Below the pieces are notes generated by a model. It saw only the letters and a list, made by a program, of their open reading frames with translations. It searched no databases and had not been told where the DNA came from. A program made the position numbers and the translations under genes. Below, in pieces: positions 1-6,382 of a stretch of DNA of 18,737 nucleotides. Source of the DNA: Bacilli bacterium (GTDB lineage Bacteria > Bacillota_I > Bacilli_A > RFN20 > CAG-826); contig CAAGAN010000023.1 of NCBI GenBank assembly GCA_900767825.1, forward strand, positions 1 to 18,737. Direction: 5' to 3'. How positions within the stretch are numbered: position 1 is the stretch's first letter; each line of letters starts with the position of its first letter.

Positions 1-1
1 C

Positions 2-79
2 TTGTCGAAACTAGATAATGCCTATTTGAGAAAAAAGGAAGTTGATAACATCCTCAACGCCGAACTGTTTTTCGATTAG
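2..79 (+). CDS. C-terminal tail of a gene cut by the window edge
   Basis: An open frame enters from the left edge and stops at TAG (77-79). It gives 25 residues ending in KEVDNILNAELFFD. I see no start codon with a ribosome site inside the window, so if it is real it is the end of a longer gene. The charged, helical composition looks protein-like, but nothing identifies the family. It would converge on the tag gene that follows on the other strand. Confidence 0.35.
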   Translation: MSKLDNAYLRKKEVDNILNAELFFD

Positions 80-247
80 TTTAACACTATATTTTAGGGT
101 TCCAGCCCAAAGTCAGGTTTCATAATTAAAACTCCTAACTAAATACTACCTAAAATATTTAGGGACGTAAACAAGGAATTTTTAAAATATAGATATAGTC
201 GAAACTTTATTTTTTTCTGAATCCATTAAGGACGTGTATCGATTTAG
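80..247. other. Intergenic region between convergent genes
   Basis: This lies between the end of the left-edge frame and the end of tag. The only structure I see is a short perfect hairpin, CCTAAA-ATA-TTTAGG (149-163), with no run of T on either side, so it is not a convincing terminator. A 9-base string (gtcgaaact) occurs here and again at 4-12. I see no gene or RNA. Confidence 0.4.
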
Positions 248-796
248 TTAGTTATTATTCCCTTTATATAAATAGCAATCCTTGTCGTGGGAATAGATTA
301 TTCCTATCGCTTGTAAGTAAGAATAGATGATTTTTGGACCGCAATATTTAAATCCCCTTCTTTTTAATTCAAGTGATATTTCTATTGATAAAGGGGAGCT
401 AACATTATCTATTTCATAATATGTCTTGCCTTTGGTAAATGTTTTAAGGAAATCATAAAAGGAGCCATATTCCTTTTCTATTTGGTAATAAAGCTTTGAA
501 TTAGAGATACTTGCTAATATCTTGGATTTATTTCTGATAATCCTTTTATCGTTACAAAGGAAATCTATTTTGTCTTGGTTATATTCTTTTACTTTCCTTA
601 TATCGAAATCATCATAATCTTCTTTAAAAGCATCAATTTTATTTAGGATAGTTTCCCAAGATAATCCCGCTTGAAAAGATTCTAGGATAAACATCATATA
701 CATATATCTAGAATCAAAATTGGGTTTACCCCATATATTATCGTGATAATCAATATATCTAGGATTAGAAGTGTTACACCACTTGCACCGCTTCAT
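248..796 (-). CDS. tag: DNA-3-methyladenine glycosylase I
   Basis: This enzyme removes 3-methyladenine from alkylated DNA, the first step of base excision repair in the cytoplasm. The 182 residues match the family length. The N-terminus reads MKRCKWC...YIDYHDNIWG, then the helix motif LESFQAGLSWETIL, then RRGFKYCGPKIIYSYLQAIG. The zinc ligands of E. coli Tag (Cys4, His17, His175, Cys179) have counterparts here at Cys4, His18, His170 and Cys174. Glu39 sits where the conserved acidic residue of the base pocket lies. The start codon follows the stop of the upstream membrane-protein gene directly (796/797), and its ribosome site AGAAGGA lies inside that gene, so the two are translationally coupled. 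No terminator is obvious downstream. Confidence 0.93.
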   Translation of the reverse strand: MKRCKWCNTSNPRYIDYHDNIWGKPNFDSRYMYMMFILESFQAGLSWETILNKIDAFKEDYDDFDIRKVKEYNQDKIDFLCNDKRIIRNKSKILASISNSKLYYQIEKEYGSFYDFLKTFTKGKTYYEIDNVSSPLSIEISLELKRRGFKYCGPKIIYSYLQAIGIIYSHDKDCYLYKGNNN

Positions 797-1255
797 TTAT
801 ATTTTTCCTTCTCTTTTATCCTTTAATAATCTAGAGATAGGAGAGAATATCGAATAATAAACTGGGATTAATAACAAGATTAGCCAATATGGATGCCATA
901 AGGCAAATGTTGTGCCTAAGAATAGATAGACTATCAAAGCAATTGACCATATAGGGAATAGATTGAAATCTCTTCTTACTATTGCTCTATAGACATTTCC
1001 TGGAATTGAACCGAATAGGATTATAGGAACAAAAACTACCCAAGAAGAATATCCAGAAGGAAATGCAACTTTAAACCAGACTAGAGAGAAAAATACATAG
1101 CAAAGCAATGACACTCCAAAAGAAGATGAATCTATAACGGAAGCAATTCTATCCTGTAATCTTCTCTTTTTCTTGTTATTTACTTCGTCCATATCAATGA
1201 CTTTGTTATCTTTTATATCAACCCTAATACCATTTTCATCAAATTTAACTTTCAT
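797..1255 (-). CDS. Small membrane protein upstream of tag
   Basis: This is a 152-residue protein of unknown function. I chose the start at 1255 because GAAGAGGT lies about 7 bases before this ATG. An in-frame ATG 27 bases upstream has no such site. The first 45 residues are soluble and charged (KVKFDENGIRV...NKKKRRLQDR). Three to four hydrophobic segments follow, at roughly 50-72, 75-92, 105-122 and 122-140. The stretch around FALWHPYWLILLLIPVYYSI resembles the membrane part found after HTH domains in some Firmicute regulators. The HTH itself is absent here, so this may be a stand-alone version. It probably shares its transcript with tag. Confidence 0.75.
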   Translation of the reverse strand: MKVKFDENGIRVDIKDNKVIDMDEVNNKKKRRLQDRIASVIDSSSFGVSLLCYVFFSLVWFKVAFPSGYSSWVVFVPIILFGSIPGNVYRAIVRRDFNLFPIWSIALIVYLFLGTTFALWHPYWLILLLIPVYYSIFSPISRLLKDKREGKI

Positions 1256-1367
1256 AAAAAACCTCTTCAATTGAGTATACACCTATATAAATCTAATGGT
1301 TTTACTTTCTTTTTAACATAGTTTTGCTATCAAGAGTGAAAAAGGTGAACATTTTAGAAAGTTTTTA

Positions 1368-1396
1368 TTGCATTTGCCTTTCTCTCTTAATAGAAT
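1368..1396 (+). promoter_or_regulatory. Promoter of the tRNA operon
   Basis: TTGCAT (1368-1373) and TAGAAT (1391-1396) are separated by exactly 17 bases. This fits a vegetative sigma-A promoter with 4/6 and 5/6 matches. Transcription would start near 1403, in a GC-rich discriminator (CGCGCTTAAGGCGCG), about 20 bases before tRNA-Asn. GC-rich discriminators are typical of growth-controlled stable RNA promoters. Confidence 0.65.
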
Positions 1397-1423
1397 ATGT
1401 AACGCGCTTAAGGCGCGATAAGC

Positions 1424-1498
1424 GCTTGCTTAGCTCAATGGTAGAGCAATCGGCTGTTAACCGATCGGTTGTAGGTTCGAGCCCTATAGCAAGCGCCA
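1424..1498 (+). tRNA. tRNA-Asn (anticodon GTT)
   Basis: The cloverleaf folds by eye. The acceptor stem is GCTTGCT/AGCAAGC (1424-1430, 1488-1494), the D arm GCTC-AATGGTA-GAGC, and the anticodon stem ATCGG/CCGAT with loop CTGTTAA (anticodon GTT at 1456-1458). The T arm is GTAGG-TTCGAGC-CCTAT. The discriminator is G, and the CCA is encoded (1496-1498). An open reading frame that crosses this region is spurious. Confidence 0.97.
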
Positions 1499-1500
1499 CT

Positions 1501-1577
1501 GGCCTGTTGGAGAAGAGGCTTAACTCATATCCCTTTCAAGGATACATTCATGGGTTCGAATCCCGTACAGGTCACCA
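1501..1577 (+). tRNA. tRNA-Glu (anticodon TTC)
   Basis: This starts two bases after tRNA-Asn. The acceptor stem is GGCCTGT/ACAGGTC with one G-U pair (1501-1507, 1567-1573). The D stem is GAG/CTC, and the anticodon stem is TATCC/GGATA with loop CTTTCAA (anticodon TTC at 1535-1537). The T arm is ATGGG-TTCGAAT-CCCGT. The discriminator is A with an encoded CCA (1575-1577). It is cotranscribed with tRNA-Asn. Its 3' end faces the accessory block that follows. Confidence 0.96.
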
Positions 1578-1589
1578 GTAGTCACTTCT

Positions 1590-1616
1590 AGGATTGATTA
1601 AGGTCAATCCTTTTTT
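1590..1616 (+). terminator. Rho-independent terminator of the tRNA operon
   Basis: An 8-bp perfect stem, AGGATTGA (1590-1597) with TCAATCCT (1604-1611), encloses a 6-base loop and runs into TTTTTT. It lies 13 bases after the CCA of tRNA-Glu. Confidence 0.9.
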
Positions 1617-2112
1617 GTTAAATTCTATTTTTATCCTTCGCGGCAGGTTCGAACTCTCGAATCGTAATTAATCTGTAAGCATAAATTTTGTGCCATAGTT
1701 GTTGCAAAAAATGCAACTACTTCTTCCGACGGTAAAATATACCCTATAGCTTATTATGATTAAGACGTCATCAATTCCATTAGATATCAAGCAAAATCGA
1801 AAAACGGGAATTTATTATTTGCAATAGCAAAGTCATTAGGGCGCTTTGAATATGTAAAACAGCATTCTAGCAAATAATCCCGCAATTGATGCCAAAAATG
1901 ATGCCTAAAATGATGCCAAAACGTTGAAAAGAAGATGGATTGATTATCTAGAACATCAAAATCCAAATAGTAAAAATAGCCGAGATAATAGCCATATTGA
2001 AAAGTAGAAGCCAAAATTCAACCCTTAAACATTAGTCAAGTGGCGAACACAAGAAACTTTTTATAACAGCATGCATGTATTTCCTTTAACGATCGTAACG
2101 ATTGTTTAATGA
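1617..2112. other. Decayed region next to tRNA-Glu, no intact gene
   Basis: About 500 bases hold no intact gene that I can support. Broken plus-strand coding fragments are visible. One frame runs to a stop near 1879 with NLLFAIAKSLGRFEYVKQHS. After a frame change, QLMPKMMPKMMPKR ends near 1927. A third frame, TLKRRWIDYLEHQN, ends near 2008. A T-arm-like string, GGCAGGTTCGAACTCTC (1642-1657), and a palindromic ACGATCGT near 2088-2095 are also present. The picture fits remains of a mobile-element gene that sat at the tRNA 3' end. That reading is inference. Confidence 0.45.
1887..1920 (+). repeat. Three copies of a 12-base tandem repeat in a coding relic
   Basis: TGATGCC recurs at 1887, 1899 and 1911, each followed by an A-rich spacer, giving a period of 12 bases (four codons). 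Read in one frame it gives (M)MPK three times; in another it gives NDAK-like units. A period divisible by three suggests that it was once translated, probably near the C-terminus of a lost protein. Confidence 0.6.
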
Positions 2113-2166
2113 ATGAATAATTTATTTCTCTTTTGTTTTCTATTTAAAAAGCTAATATTGCATTAT

Positions 2167-2727
2167 ATGGGCAGATTAATAATTGTTTCAGGTAACATTG
2201 GTGATGATTCTCTTCTAAAAGGTAAAGACGCTTTTGTCTTGCCGACGAATCCAAAAATGAGGTATGGAGCAGGCATAAGTGAAGTTGCATTTAGGAAAGC
2301 CGGGATTGATGTTCTTGAAAAATACTGCGAAGACACTTTCGATGTCGGATACGAAACAAGCCAAGAAAAGAACGATATGAAGCCGGCAGAAATAAGAATA
2401 ACTCCGGGCTTCGGCCTAGGAATGGACATAATATTTGTTCAAAGCCCCAATACTATTTATTTTTCTTTAGAAGAAAACGAGCTATACCCACTGCTTTTCA
2501 AGACATATCGTAATGTTTTAAATTCCATAAGAGATAATGGGTATAAAAATGTAATAATGCCTTCTTTAGGAACTGGTCATTATGGTTTTGATCACGAAGC
2601 AGTAGCCTCAAATATTGTTCCAATGATAAATAGATTCTTAGACGAAAATAAAGATGTAGATATAACTTTATGTTTATTCAACGATGAAATAAAAAGCATC
2701 TATTCCTTGTTTAATAAAAACGAATAA
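2167..2727 (+). CDS. Macro-domain protein (ADP-ribose binding)
   Basis: The 186-residue product is essentially one macro domain, a fold that binds ADP-ribose or its derivatives; some members remove ADP-ribose from proteins or nucleic acids. Visible marks are FVLPTNPKMRYGAGISEVAFRKAG in the place of the family's NAAN...GGGV...I...AG motif, and PSLGTGHYGF in the place of the usual P.IS.G.YG loop. I chose Met at 2167 because MGRLIIVSGNI begins the first beta strand. An in-frame ATG at 2113 would add 18 odd hydrophobic residues. Neither start has a good ribosome site. A lone macro domain in an accessory block often counters or reads ADP-ribosylation, but no ADP-ribosyltransferase is visible nearby. 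The substituted first motif leaves catalysis uncertain. Confidence 0.8.
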   Translation: MGRLIIVSGNIGDDSLLKGKDAFVLPTNPKMRYGAGISEVAFRKAGIDVLEKYCEDTFDVGYETSQEKNDMKPAEIRITPGFGLGMDIIFVQSPNTIYFSLEENELYPLLFKTYRNVLNSIRDNGYKNVIMPSLGTGHYGFDHEAVASNIVPMINRFLDENKDVDITLCLFNDEIKSIYSLFNKNE

Positions 2728-2823
2728 ACATAGAAGCATTTAAATTTATTGAAATACACTTCTTCCCATCCAGAAGGGAATCAAAAAAAAGCGATAATAT
2801 GGTTCTTTTTCTCTAATCAATCA

Positions 2824-2852
2824 TTGTGATAGATAATCTCTTGTGATATTAT
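2824..2852 (+). promoter_or_regulatory. Promoter giving an apparently leaderless mRNA
   Basis: TTGTGA (2824-2829), a 17-base spacer and TATTAT (2847-2852) form a good sigma-A promoter. The ATG of the next gene begins at 2859, seven bases after the -10 box, which is where transcription should start. There is no Shine-Dalgarno sequence before that ATG, so translation would be leaderless. Confidence 0.6.
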
Positions 2853-2858
2853 ATCCCT

Positions 2859-4091
2859 ATGGAATTTGAAACAATAAAATATATAAAAGATACTCAAGAA
2901 TTAGATGTTCTCGTCTCTCCTGCCGAGCAGACAGCTTGGTTGTCTAAAGAACAAATAGGAACCCTATTCAATAGAGATAGAAGCGCAATTACAAAACAGA
3001 TTAACAAAATCTATAAAAAAGGGGAGTTAGATAAGGACTCAACATGTGCAAAAATTGCACAGGTTCAAAAGGAAGGAACGAGGTACGTCAAAAGAGTTAT
3101 AAATTTTTATAATCTTGATGTAGTCATATCTATAGGGTATCAAATTAAATCGCAAAATGGTTTGTTATTAAAAGAATGGATTAGGGATAATTTTTTGAAA
3201 AAAGCCGCAAACATCGTTGTTTTTAATGACGATGGCATTAGACTTGATGTAACTATAGAACCTTCTAGAGAAACCGTTTGGCTAAGCGCCACTCAGATGG
3301 CTTCCTTGTTCGATACATCCACAAAGAACATCTATAAGCACATCAAAAATATCTATCAAGAAGGCGAAATAGATATTTCAGTTGTCAACGAATCCTTGAC
3401 AACTGAAATAAATCAAGTTCAAGTTGCAATTGATGGAAAATCATATATAACTCGCTTATACAACCTTGATGTTATACTCGCCGTTGGTTACCGAATAAAA
3501 GGGGCAAGAGCCATACAATTCAGAAGATGGGCCACCACTGTTTTGAAAGACTACTTACTAAAAGGATATGCAATCGATAGCAATAGAGCATTGGTAACGA
3601 ATGAAAATTATATAAATCTCATAAATAAAGTAGATTCATTGGATAATAGATTAAAGAAAATCGAAGACGAAAGCATATACTTCCCAAAGAATTTAATAAT
3701 TAAAGAAGATAAAGTATTTGATGCTTTAACTATTTTGAGTGAAATCATTTCAAAGGCAAACAAAGAAATTGTATTAATCGATCCATATACAAGTGATAGG
3801 ACCCTTAATCTCCTAAAATATAAGAAAGATGACGTTACTATTAAACTAATTACTTCAGATAAGGGGAGATTATCAAAACAGGATGTTGATATATTTAATT
3901 CAAAACACGCTGGACTATCCTTATATATAAACAACAAATATCACGATAGATACTTAATAATAGATGATTTAATTTTCTATCATTTGGGCTCATCTATTAA
4001 TTATTTAGGGAATAAGTTCTCCCAAATCGATAAAATAGAAGATGAAGATATTAAAGATTTATTAAGGAGTAGGGTCAATGAACAAGAATAA
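2859..4091 (+). CDS. Protein with two RhuM-like domains and a PLD-like C-terminal domain
   Basis: This 410-residue protein carries two diverged copies of the RhuM-type domain. Copy 1 spans about residues 1-115 (TAWLSKEQIGTLFNRDRSAI, YNLDVVISIGYQIKS, LLLKEWIRDNFLK). Copy 2 spans about 118-238 (TVWLSATQMASLFDTSTKNI, YNLDVILAVGYRIKG, FRRWATTVLKDYLLKGYAI). A short coiled-coil-like link follows (about 250-272), then an alpha/beta domain (about 278-390) with VLIDPYTS and YHDRYLIIDDLIFYHLGSS. The last motif, H362-x-R364-x4-D369, resembles the HKD motif of the phospholipase D superfamily with Lys replaced by Arg. RhuM proteins occur in genomic islands and near phage genes, and their biochemical role is poorly known. 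The HTH-GNAT gene overlaps its end by 14 bases, so the two are one operon. Confidence 0.8.
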   Translation: MEFETIKYIKDTQELDVLVSPAEQTAWLSKEQIGTLFNRDRSAITKQINKIYKKGELDKDSTCAKIAQVQKEGTRYVKRVINFYNLDVVISIGYQIKSQNGLLLKEWIRDNFLKKAANIVVFNDDGIRLDVTIEPSRETVWLSATQMASLFDTSTKNIYKHIKNIYQEGEIDISVVNESLTTEINQVQVAIDGKSYITRLYNLDVILAVGYRIKGARAIQFRRWATTVLKDYLLKGYAIDSNRALVTNENYINLINKVDSLDNRLKKIEDESIYFPKNLIIKEDKVFDALTILSEIISKANKEIVLIDPYTSDRTLNLLKYKKDDVTIKLITSDKGRLSKQDVDIFNSKHAGLSLYINNKYHDRYLIIDDLIFYHLGSSINYLGNKFSQIDKIEDEDIKDLLRSRVNEQE

Positions 4092-4740
4092 AAAAGATGT
4101 AGGCCAAACCATTAAACAAATCAGAAAAGAAAGAGGTTTATCACAAGATGCCCTTTCAAGGAAAATGGGCTTTAAAGACCATAGCGCTTTAACAAAAATC
4201 GAAACAGGTATAAATGATATTAATAGCGAGGGCTTAATGGAATTGGCCAAAATACTTGATGTCCAAATCGGTGTTTTCTTCACTGGCAAGACTAGCGAAC
4301 TGCCCGATTTTAAAGTCAAGATTTATGATGATTCATATAGAGATGACATGATTTTCATGGTTTTATCCGCAATAGATGCAGCGAATAGAATTCCTACCAT
4401 TAGCCCTGACTTATTAGATATAAAAGGATCTTATTTTGATGAAGGCGATATGTTTTGGGTAGCATTAGGAGAGAATAACCGCGTTATCGGGTGCATAGGT
4501 TACGAAACAATCGCACCAAAACAAGCTAAGATTCATCATTTATTTGTTAAGCCAGACCTAAGTAGGCAAGGCATCGGAAGCGCTTTATTAGATACATTAA
4601 TTAAACACATAAGTGAAAAAGGTTACGAAAAAGTTTCCGTCTCCATGAAAGACGAAAGATACCAAGGGACTAAAATGTTCTATAAAGCCAAGAAATTTAT
4701 AGAAATAGATCAAAATACTTTAGAAAAGGGAATTCAATAA
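4078..4740 (+). CDS. XRE helix-turn-helix fused to a GNAT acetyltransferase
   Basis: The 220-residue protein has an N-terminal Cro/C1-type helix-turn-helix (about 8-66: IKQIRKERGLSQDALSRKMG...ALTKIETG) and a C-terminal GNAT domain (about 78-210). Acetyl-CoA binding motif A is seen in HHLFVKPDLSRQGIGSALL (RQGIGS at 163-168), and a late YK motif in FYKAKKF. It could acetylate a small molecule, a protein or a tRNA; the sequence does not say which. AAGGAG (4064-4069) lies 8 bases before the ATG and inside the preceding gene, and the frames overlap by 14 bases, so translation is coupled. A DNA-binding half on the enzyme suggests that it controls its own operon, as toxin-antitoxin and defence regulators do; that is inference. 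Confidence 0.85.
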   Translation: MNKNKKDVGQTIKQIRKERGLSQDALSRKMGFKDHSALTKIETGINDINSEGLMELAKILDVQIGVFFTGKTSELPDFKVKIYDDSYRDDMIFMVLSAIDAANRIPTISPDLLDIKGSYFDEGDMFWVALGENNRVIGCIGYETIAPKQAKIHHLFVKPDLSRQGIGSALLDTLIKHISEKGYEKVSVSMKDERYQGTKMFYKAKKFIEIDQNTLEKGIQ

Positions 4741-4921
4741 GTGTCTTAAATCAACAATTCGAACTGCTTCCAGGGAAATGAATATGTTCGTTTTTTGCAC
4801 ACGTTGGAAAGAATACGTTTCATTTTAGATTTATGAAAGATATGTTAAAACCAACGCCTTTGTTATTTATTTTAAAAGGAAGAATCCAAAATTAGTATTT
4901 AAATTAATAGATAATAATTAA

Positions 4922-4941
4922 GCATTCATCGAATGTTTTTT
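4922..4941 (+). terminator. Probable weak terminator after the HTH-GNAT gene
   Basis: GCATTC-ATC-GAATGT forms a 6-bp stem with one G-U pair and a 3-base loop, directly followed by a run of T (4936-4941). A second small hairpin, CCAG-TGA-CTGG followed by CTCTTTTTCT (4950-4970), comes right after and may act as a back-up. Both lie about 180 bases past the gene end. Confidence 0.45.
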
Positions 4942-4956
4942 GCAATCAACCAGTGA

Positions 4957-5151
4957 CTGGCTCTTTTTCTAGTTTGTTCCAATACTACTTTTAACAACGT
5001 AATTTCGGACTTAAAAGATGTGTTTGAAGCCAAATTCAGTTGCCGAGGAATCCTCGGTAACTCAAAAAATCCAGATTATATAGACCAAAAAACACAGGGT
5101 CTCTATTTGCCAAAAATAATTGCACAAAAACTGATTGCTTTTTACTCTTAA
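4957..5151 (+). pseudogene. Open frame without a start codon, possible gene relic
   Basis: Sixty-four codons are open to a TAA at 5149-5151, with protein-like composition (ISDLKDVFEAKFSCRGIL, GLYLPKIIAQKLIAFYS). The frame has no ATG and no ribosome site, and a TGA lies just upstream. I do not recognise the family. It may be the remnant of a lost gene or simply chance in an AT-rich spacer; the strong hairpin at 5039-5061 lies inside it. Confidence 0.2.
5039..5061. repeat. Strong GC-rich inverted repeat
   Basis: GTTGCCGAGG-AAT-CCTCGGTAAC has 10-base arms with one G-T pairing and a 3-base loop. It is far more GC-rich than its surroundings. There is no T run on either strand, so it is not a standard terminator. 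It lies 108 bases before the sigma-factor start. Confidence 0.6.
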
Positions 5152-5155
5152 TATG

Positions 5156-5165
5156 TGGGATCCCA
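5156..5165. promoter_or_regulatory. Palindrome just upstream of the sigma-factor start
   Basis: TGGGATCCCA is a perfect 10-base palindrome that ends three bases before the ATG at 5169. A -10-like TAATAT lies at 5149-5154. There is no Shine-Dalgarno sequence. The palindrome could be an operator or a small hairpin limiting translation; this is inference from position. Confidence 0.35.
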
Positions 5166-5168
5166 AAA

Positions 5169-5675
5169 ATGACAATTGAAGCCGAACTTCAAATTGCTTT
5201 GGAGCAAAACTCCAAGGAAAGCGTGAATCATTCATTCGAAAGAATTTATGGTGAATACTTTAAACTCGGAATGTTTATTGCACTTCAATATTTAAACAAG
5301 CACGACTCAACTGATGTTGTTAACGATGCCTTTGTTAATCTTTTTGAAAAAATACTTAAAGAGAAGAAATGTGATATTAAAAACATCAAACAATATATAT
5401 GTGTCTCCATAAAAAACGGAGCCCTGAAAAAAGTAAGAGAAACCAAGAACACGATTGCCTATGATGACGATATCAATTATTCGAATAAAAATGACATATT
5501 CCTTATCGACAATCTCTTCGCGGGATTAAACAAATTGGAACAAATAATAATCACTGAACACGCCTTACTTGAAAGAAAATTCAAAGACATTGCAAAAGAC
5601 TTAAATAAACCATTGTTCACGGTGACATCGATATATCGCCGTGGAATTCAAAAAATCAAAAGGAGGATCAAATGA
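5169..5675 (+). CDS. ECF-type sigma-70 family RNA polymerase sigma factor
   Basis: The 168 residues show the two-domain layout of extracytoplasmic-function sigma factors. Region 2 lies at about 25-68 (YGEYFKLGMFIALQYL...STDVVNDAFVNLFEKI). Region 4 lies at about 116-166 (LFAGLNKLEQIIITEHAL...FKDIAKDLNKPLFTVTSIYR), ending in a basic helix (RRGIQKIKRRIK). It should direct RNA polymerase to a small set of promoters when released from its anti-sigma partner. The next gene starts inside its last codons with an ATGA overlap, the usual arrangement for such pairs. No classic ECF autoregulatory promoter was recognised upstream, so its own target sequence is unknown. Confidence 0.87.
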   Translation: MTIEAELQIALEQNSKESVNHSFERIYGEYFKLGMFIALQYLNKHDSTDVVNDAFVNLFEKILKEKKCDIKNIKQYICVSIKNGALKKVRETKNTIAYDDDINYSNKNDIFLIDNLFAGLNKLEQIIITEHALLERKFKDIAKDLNKPLFTVTSIYRRGIQKIKRRIK

Positions 5676-6358
5676 AGAAAATATATAAACAAATATCCTC
5701 AATAATCCCTAATGAGTCGAATTATAGAATAATAGAAAACAAGTTAGATTTTTCTAGTCTAGGTACCAATGAAACTAAAAAAACAAAGTTAAGAAAGGCT
5801 TATATTGCGTTTCCAGTAACGGCGTTTATTGCAGCTGGAATAATTTTTGGTGCAATCTTTATCCCGAAAGCATTTCAAGAAACACCTTCTATTTCAAATA
5901 ATGACTTCACCACAATACATCCTTTAAAAAGAATATATACAGAAAGAGATTACGAAATTCAAAATCAATGGGCTGGAGGTGTTGATAAAATTGATTCATG
6001 GAAAGACTTTAAAAATTATATAAACGGCTTGAATTTTGCAAAAATAGCAGATTTTGAAGGCGAAATTAATGAAGCTGCTTTCGAAGACAATTGTTTATTT
6101 TGTGTTAATTTCCTTTGTTGTAAAGCTGAACTAGAAGCAAATTACGATGGAAAGGGTCCAACGTTAGAAGAAATAATTCTTTCAAACAATGAACTTCTTA
6201 TAAAAATCAGTATCCCTAGAATCGGTTATACCGAAGATATAAATAGAGTTATTTTCTATGCATTGATACCTAATAACAAAGTGAATGAGAATTACCAATA
6301 TACATATGACATAACCCAAAGAGATACAGGGAAGAAAGGATCGTCTTACTACTTATGA
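5672..6358 (+). CDS. Single-pass membrane anti-sigma factor (probable)
   Basis: The 228-residue protein has a short cytoplasmic N-terminus (about 1-43), one membrane helix (about 44-66, YIAFPVTAFIAAGIIFGAIF) and an external domain of about 160 residues. That topology, together with the 4-base ATGA overlap with the ECF sigma gene and the strong AGGAGG site (5659-5664), identifies it as the likely anti-sigma partner. I see no zinc-binding HxxxCxxC motif, so it is not a ZAS-type anti-sigma. The external domain has a cysteine cluster (NCLFCVNFLCCKAE) that could form disulfides or sense redox state. The signal sensed is unknown. Confidence 0.72.
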   Translation: MKKIYKQISSIIPNESNYRIIENKLDFSSLGTNETKKTKLRKAYIAFPVTAFIAAGIIFGAIFIPKAFQETPSISNNDFTTIHPLKRIYTERDYEIQNQWAGGVDKIDSWKDFKNYINGLNFAKIADFEGEINEAAFEDNCLFCVNFLCCKAELEANYDGKGPTLEEIILSNNELLIKISIPRIGYTEDINRVIFYALIPNNKVNENYQYTYDITQRDTGKKGSSYYL

Positions 6359-6382
6359 ACTTAAAAGAAAAGAACCTAAGCC

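Larger units (their letters stand above)
4741..5168. other. Intergenic region with hairpins and a possible relic
   Basis: This 428-base gap separates the RhuM/GNAT operon from the sigma-factor operon. It holds two weak terminator-like hairpins (4922-4970), a strong GC-rich hairpin (5039-5061), an open frame without a start codon (4957-5151) and a 10-base palindrome just before the next gene (5156-5165). Nothing else is recognisable. Confidence 0.5.

Noticed and set aside
1324..1581. Open frame of 85 codons across the tRNA genes
   Set aside because: It runs straight through two well-folded tRNAs and lacks a ribosome site, so it is spurious.
1642..1657. T-arm-like string as a third tRNA or an intact attachment repeat
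   Set aside because: No acceptor or anticodon arm can be folded around it, and only about eight bases match the tRNA-Glu T arm. It is noted as a possible relic only.
1787..2014. Minus-strand open frame rich in Phe, Tyr and His
   Set aside because: Its composition is that of an antisense shadow of AT-rich DNA. The plus strand shows better coding relics, and there is no ribosome site.
2755..2790. Hairpin TTCCC...GGGAA after the macro-domain gene as a terminator
   Set aside because: The stem is only 5 bp with a long loop, and A, not T, follows on the plus strand.
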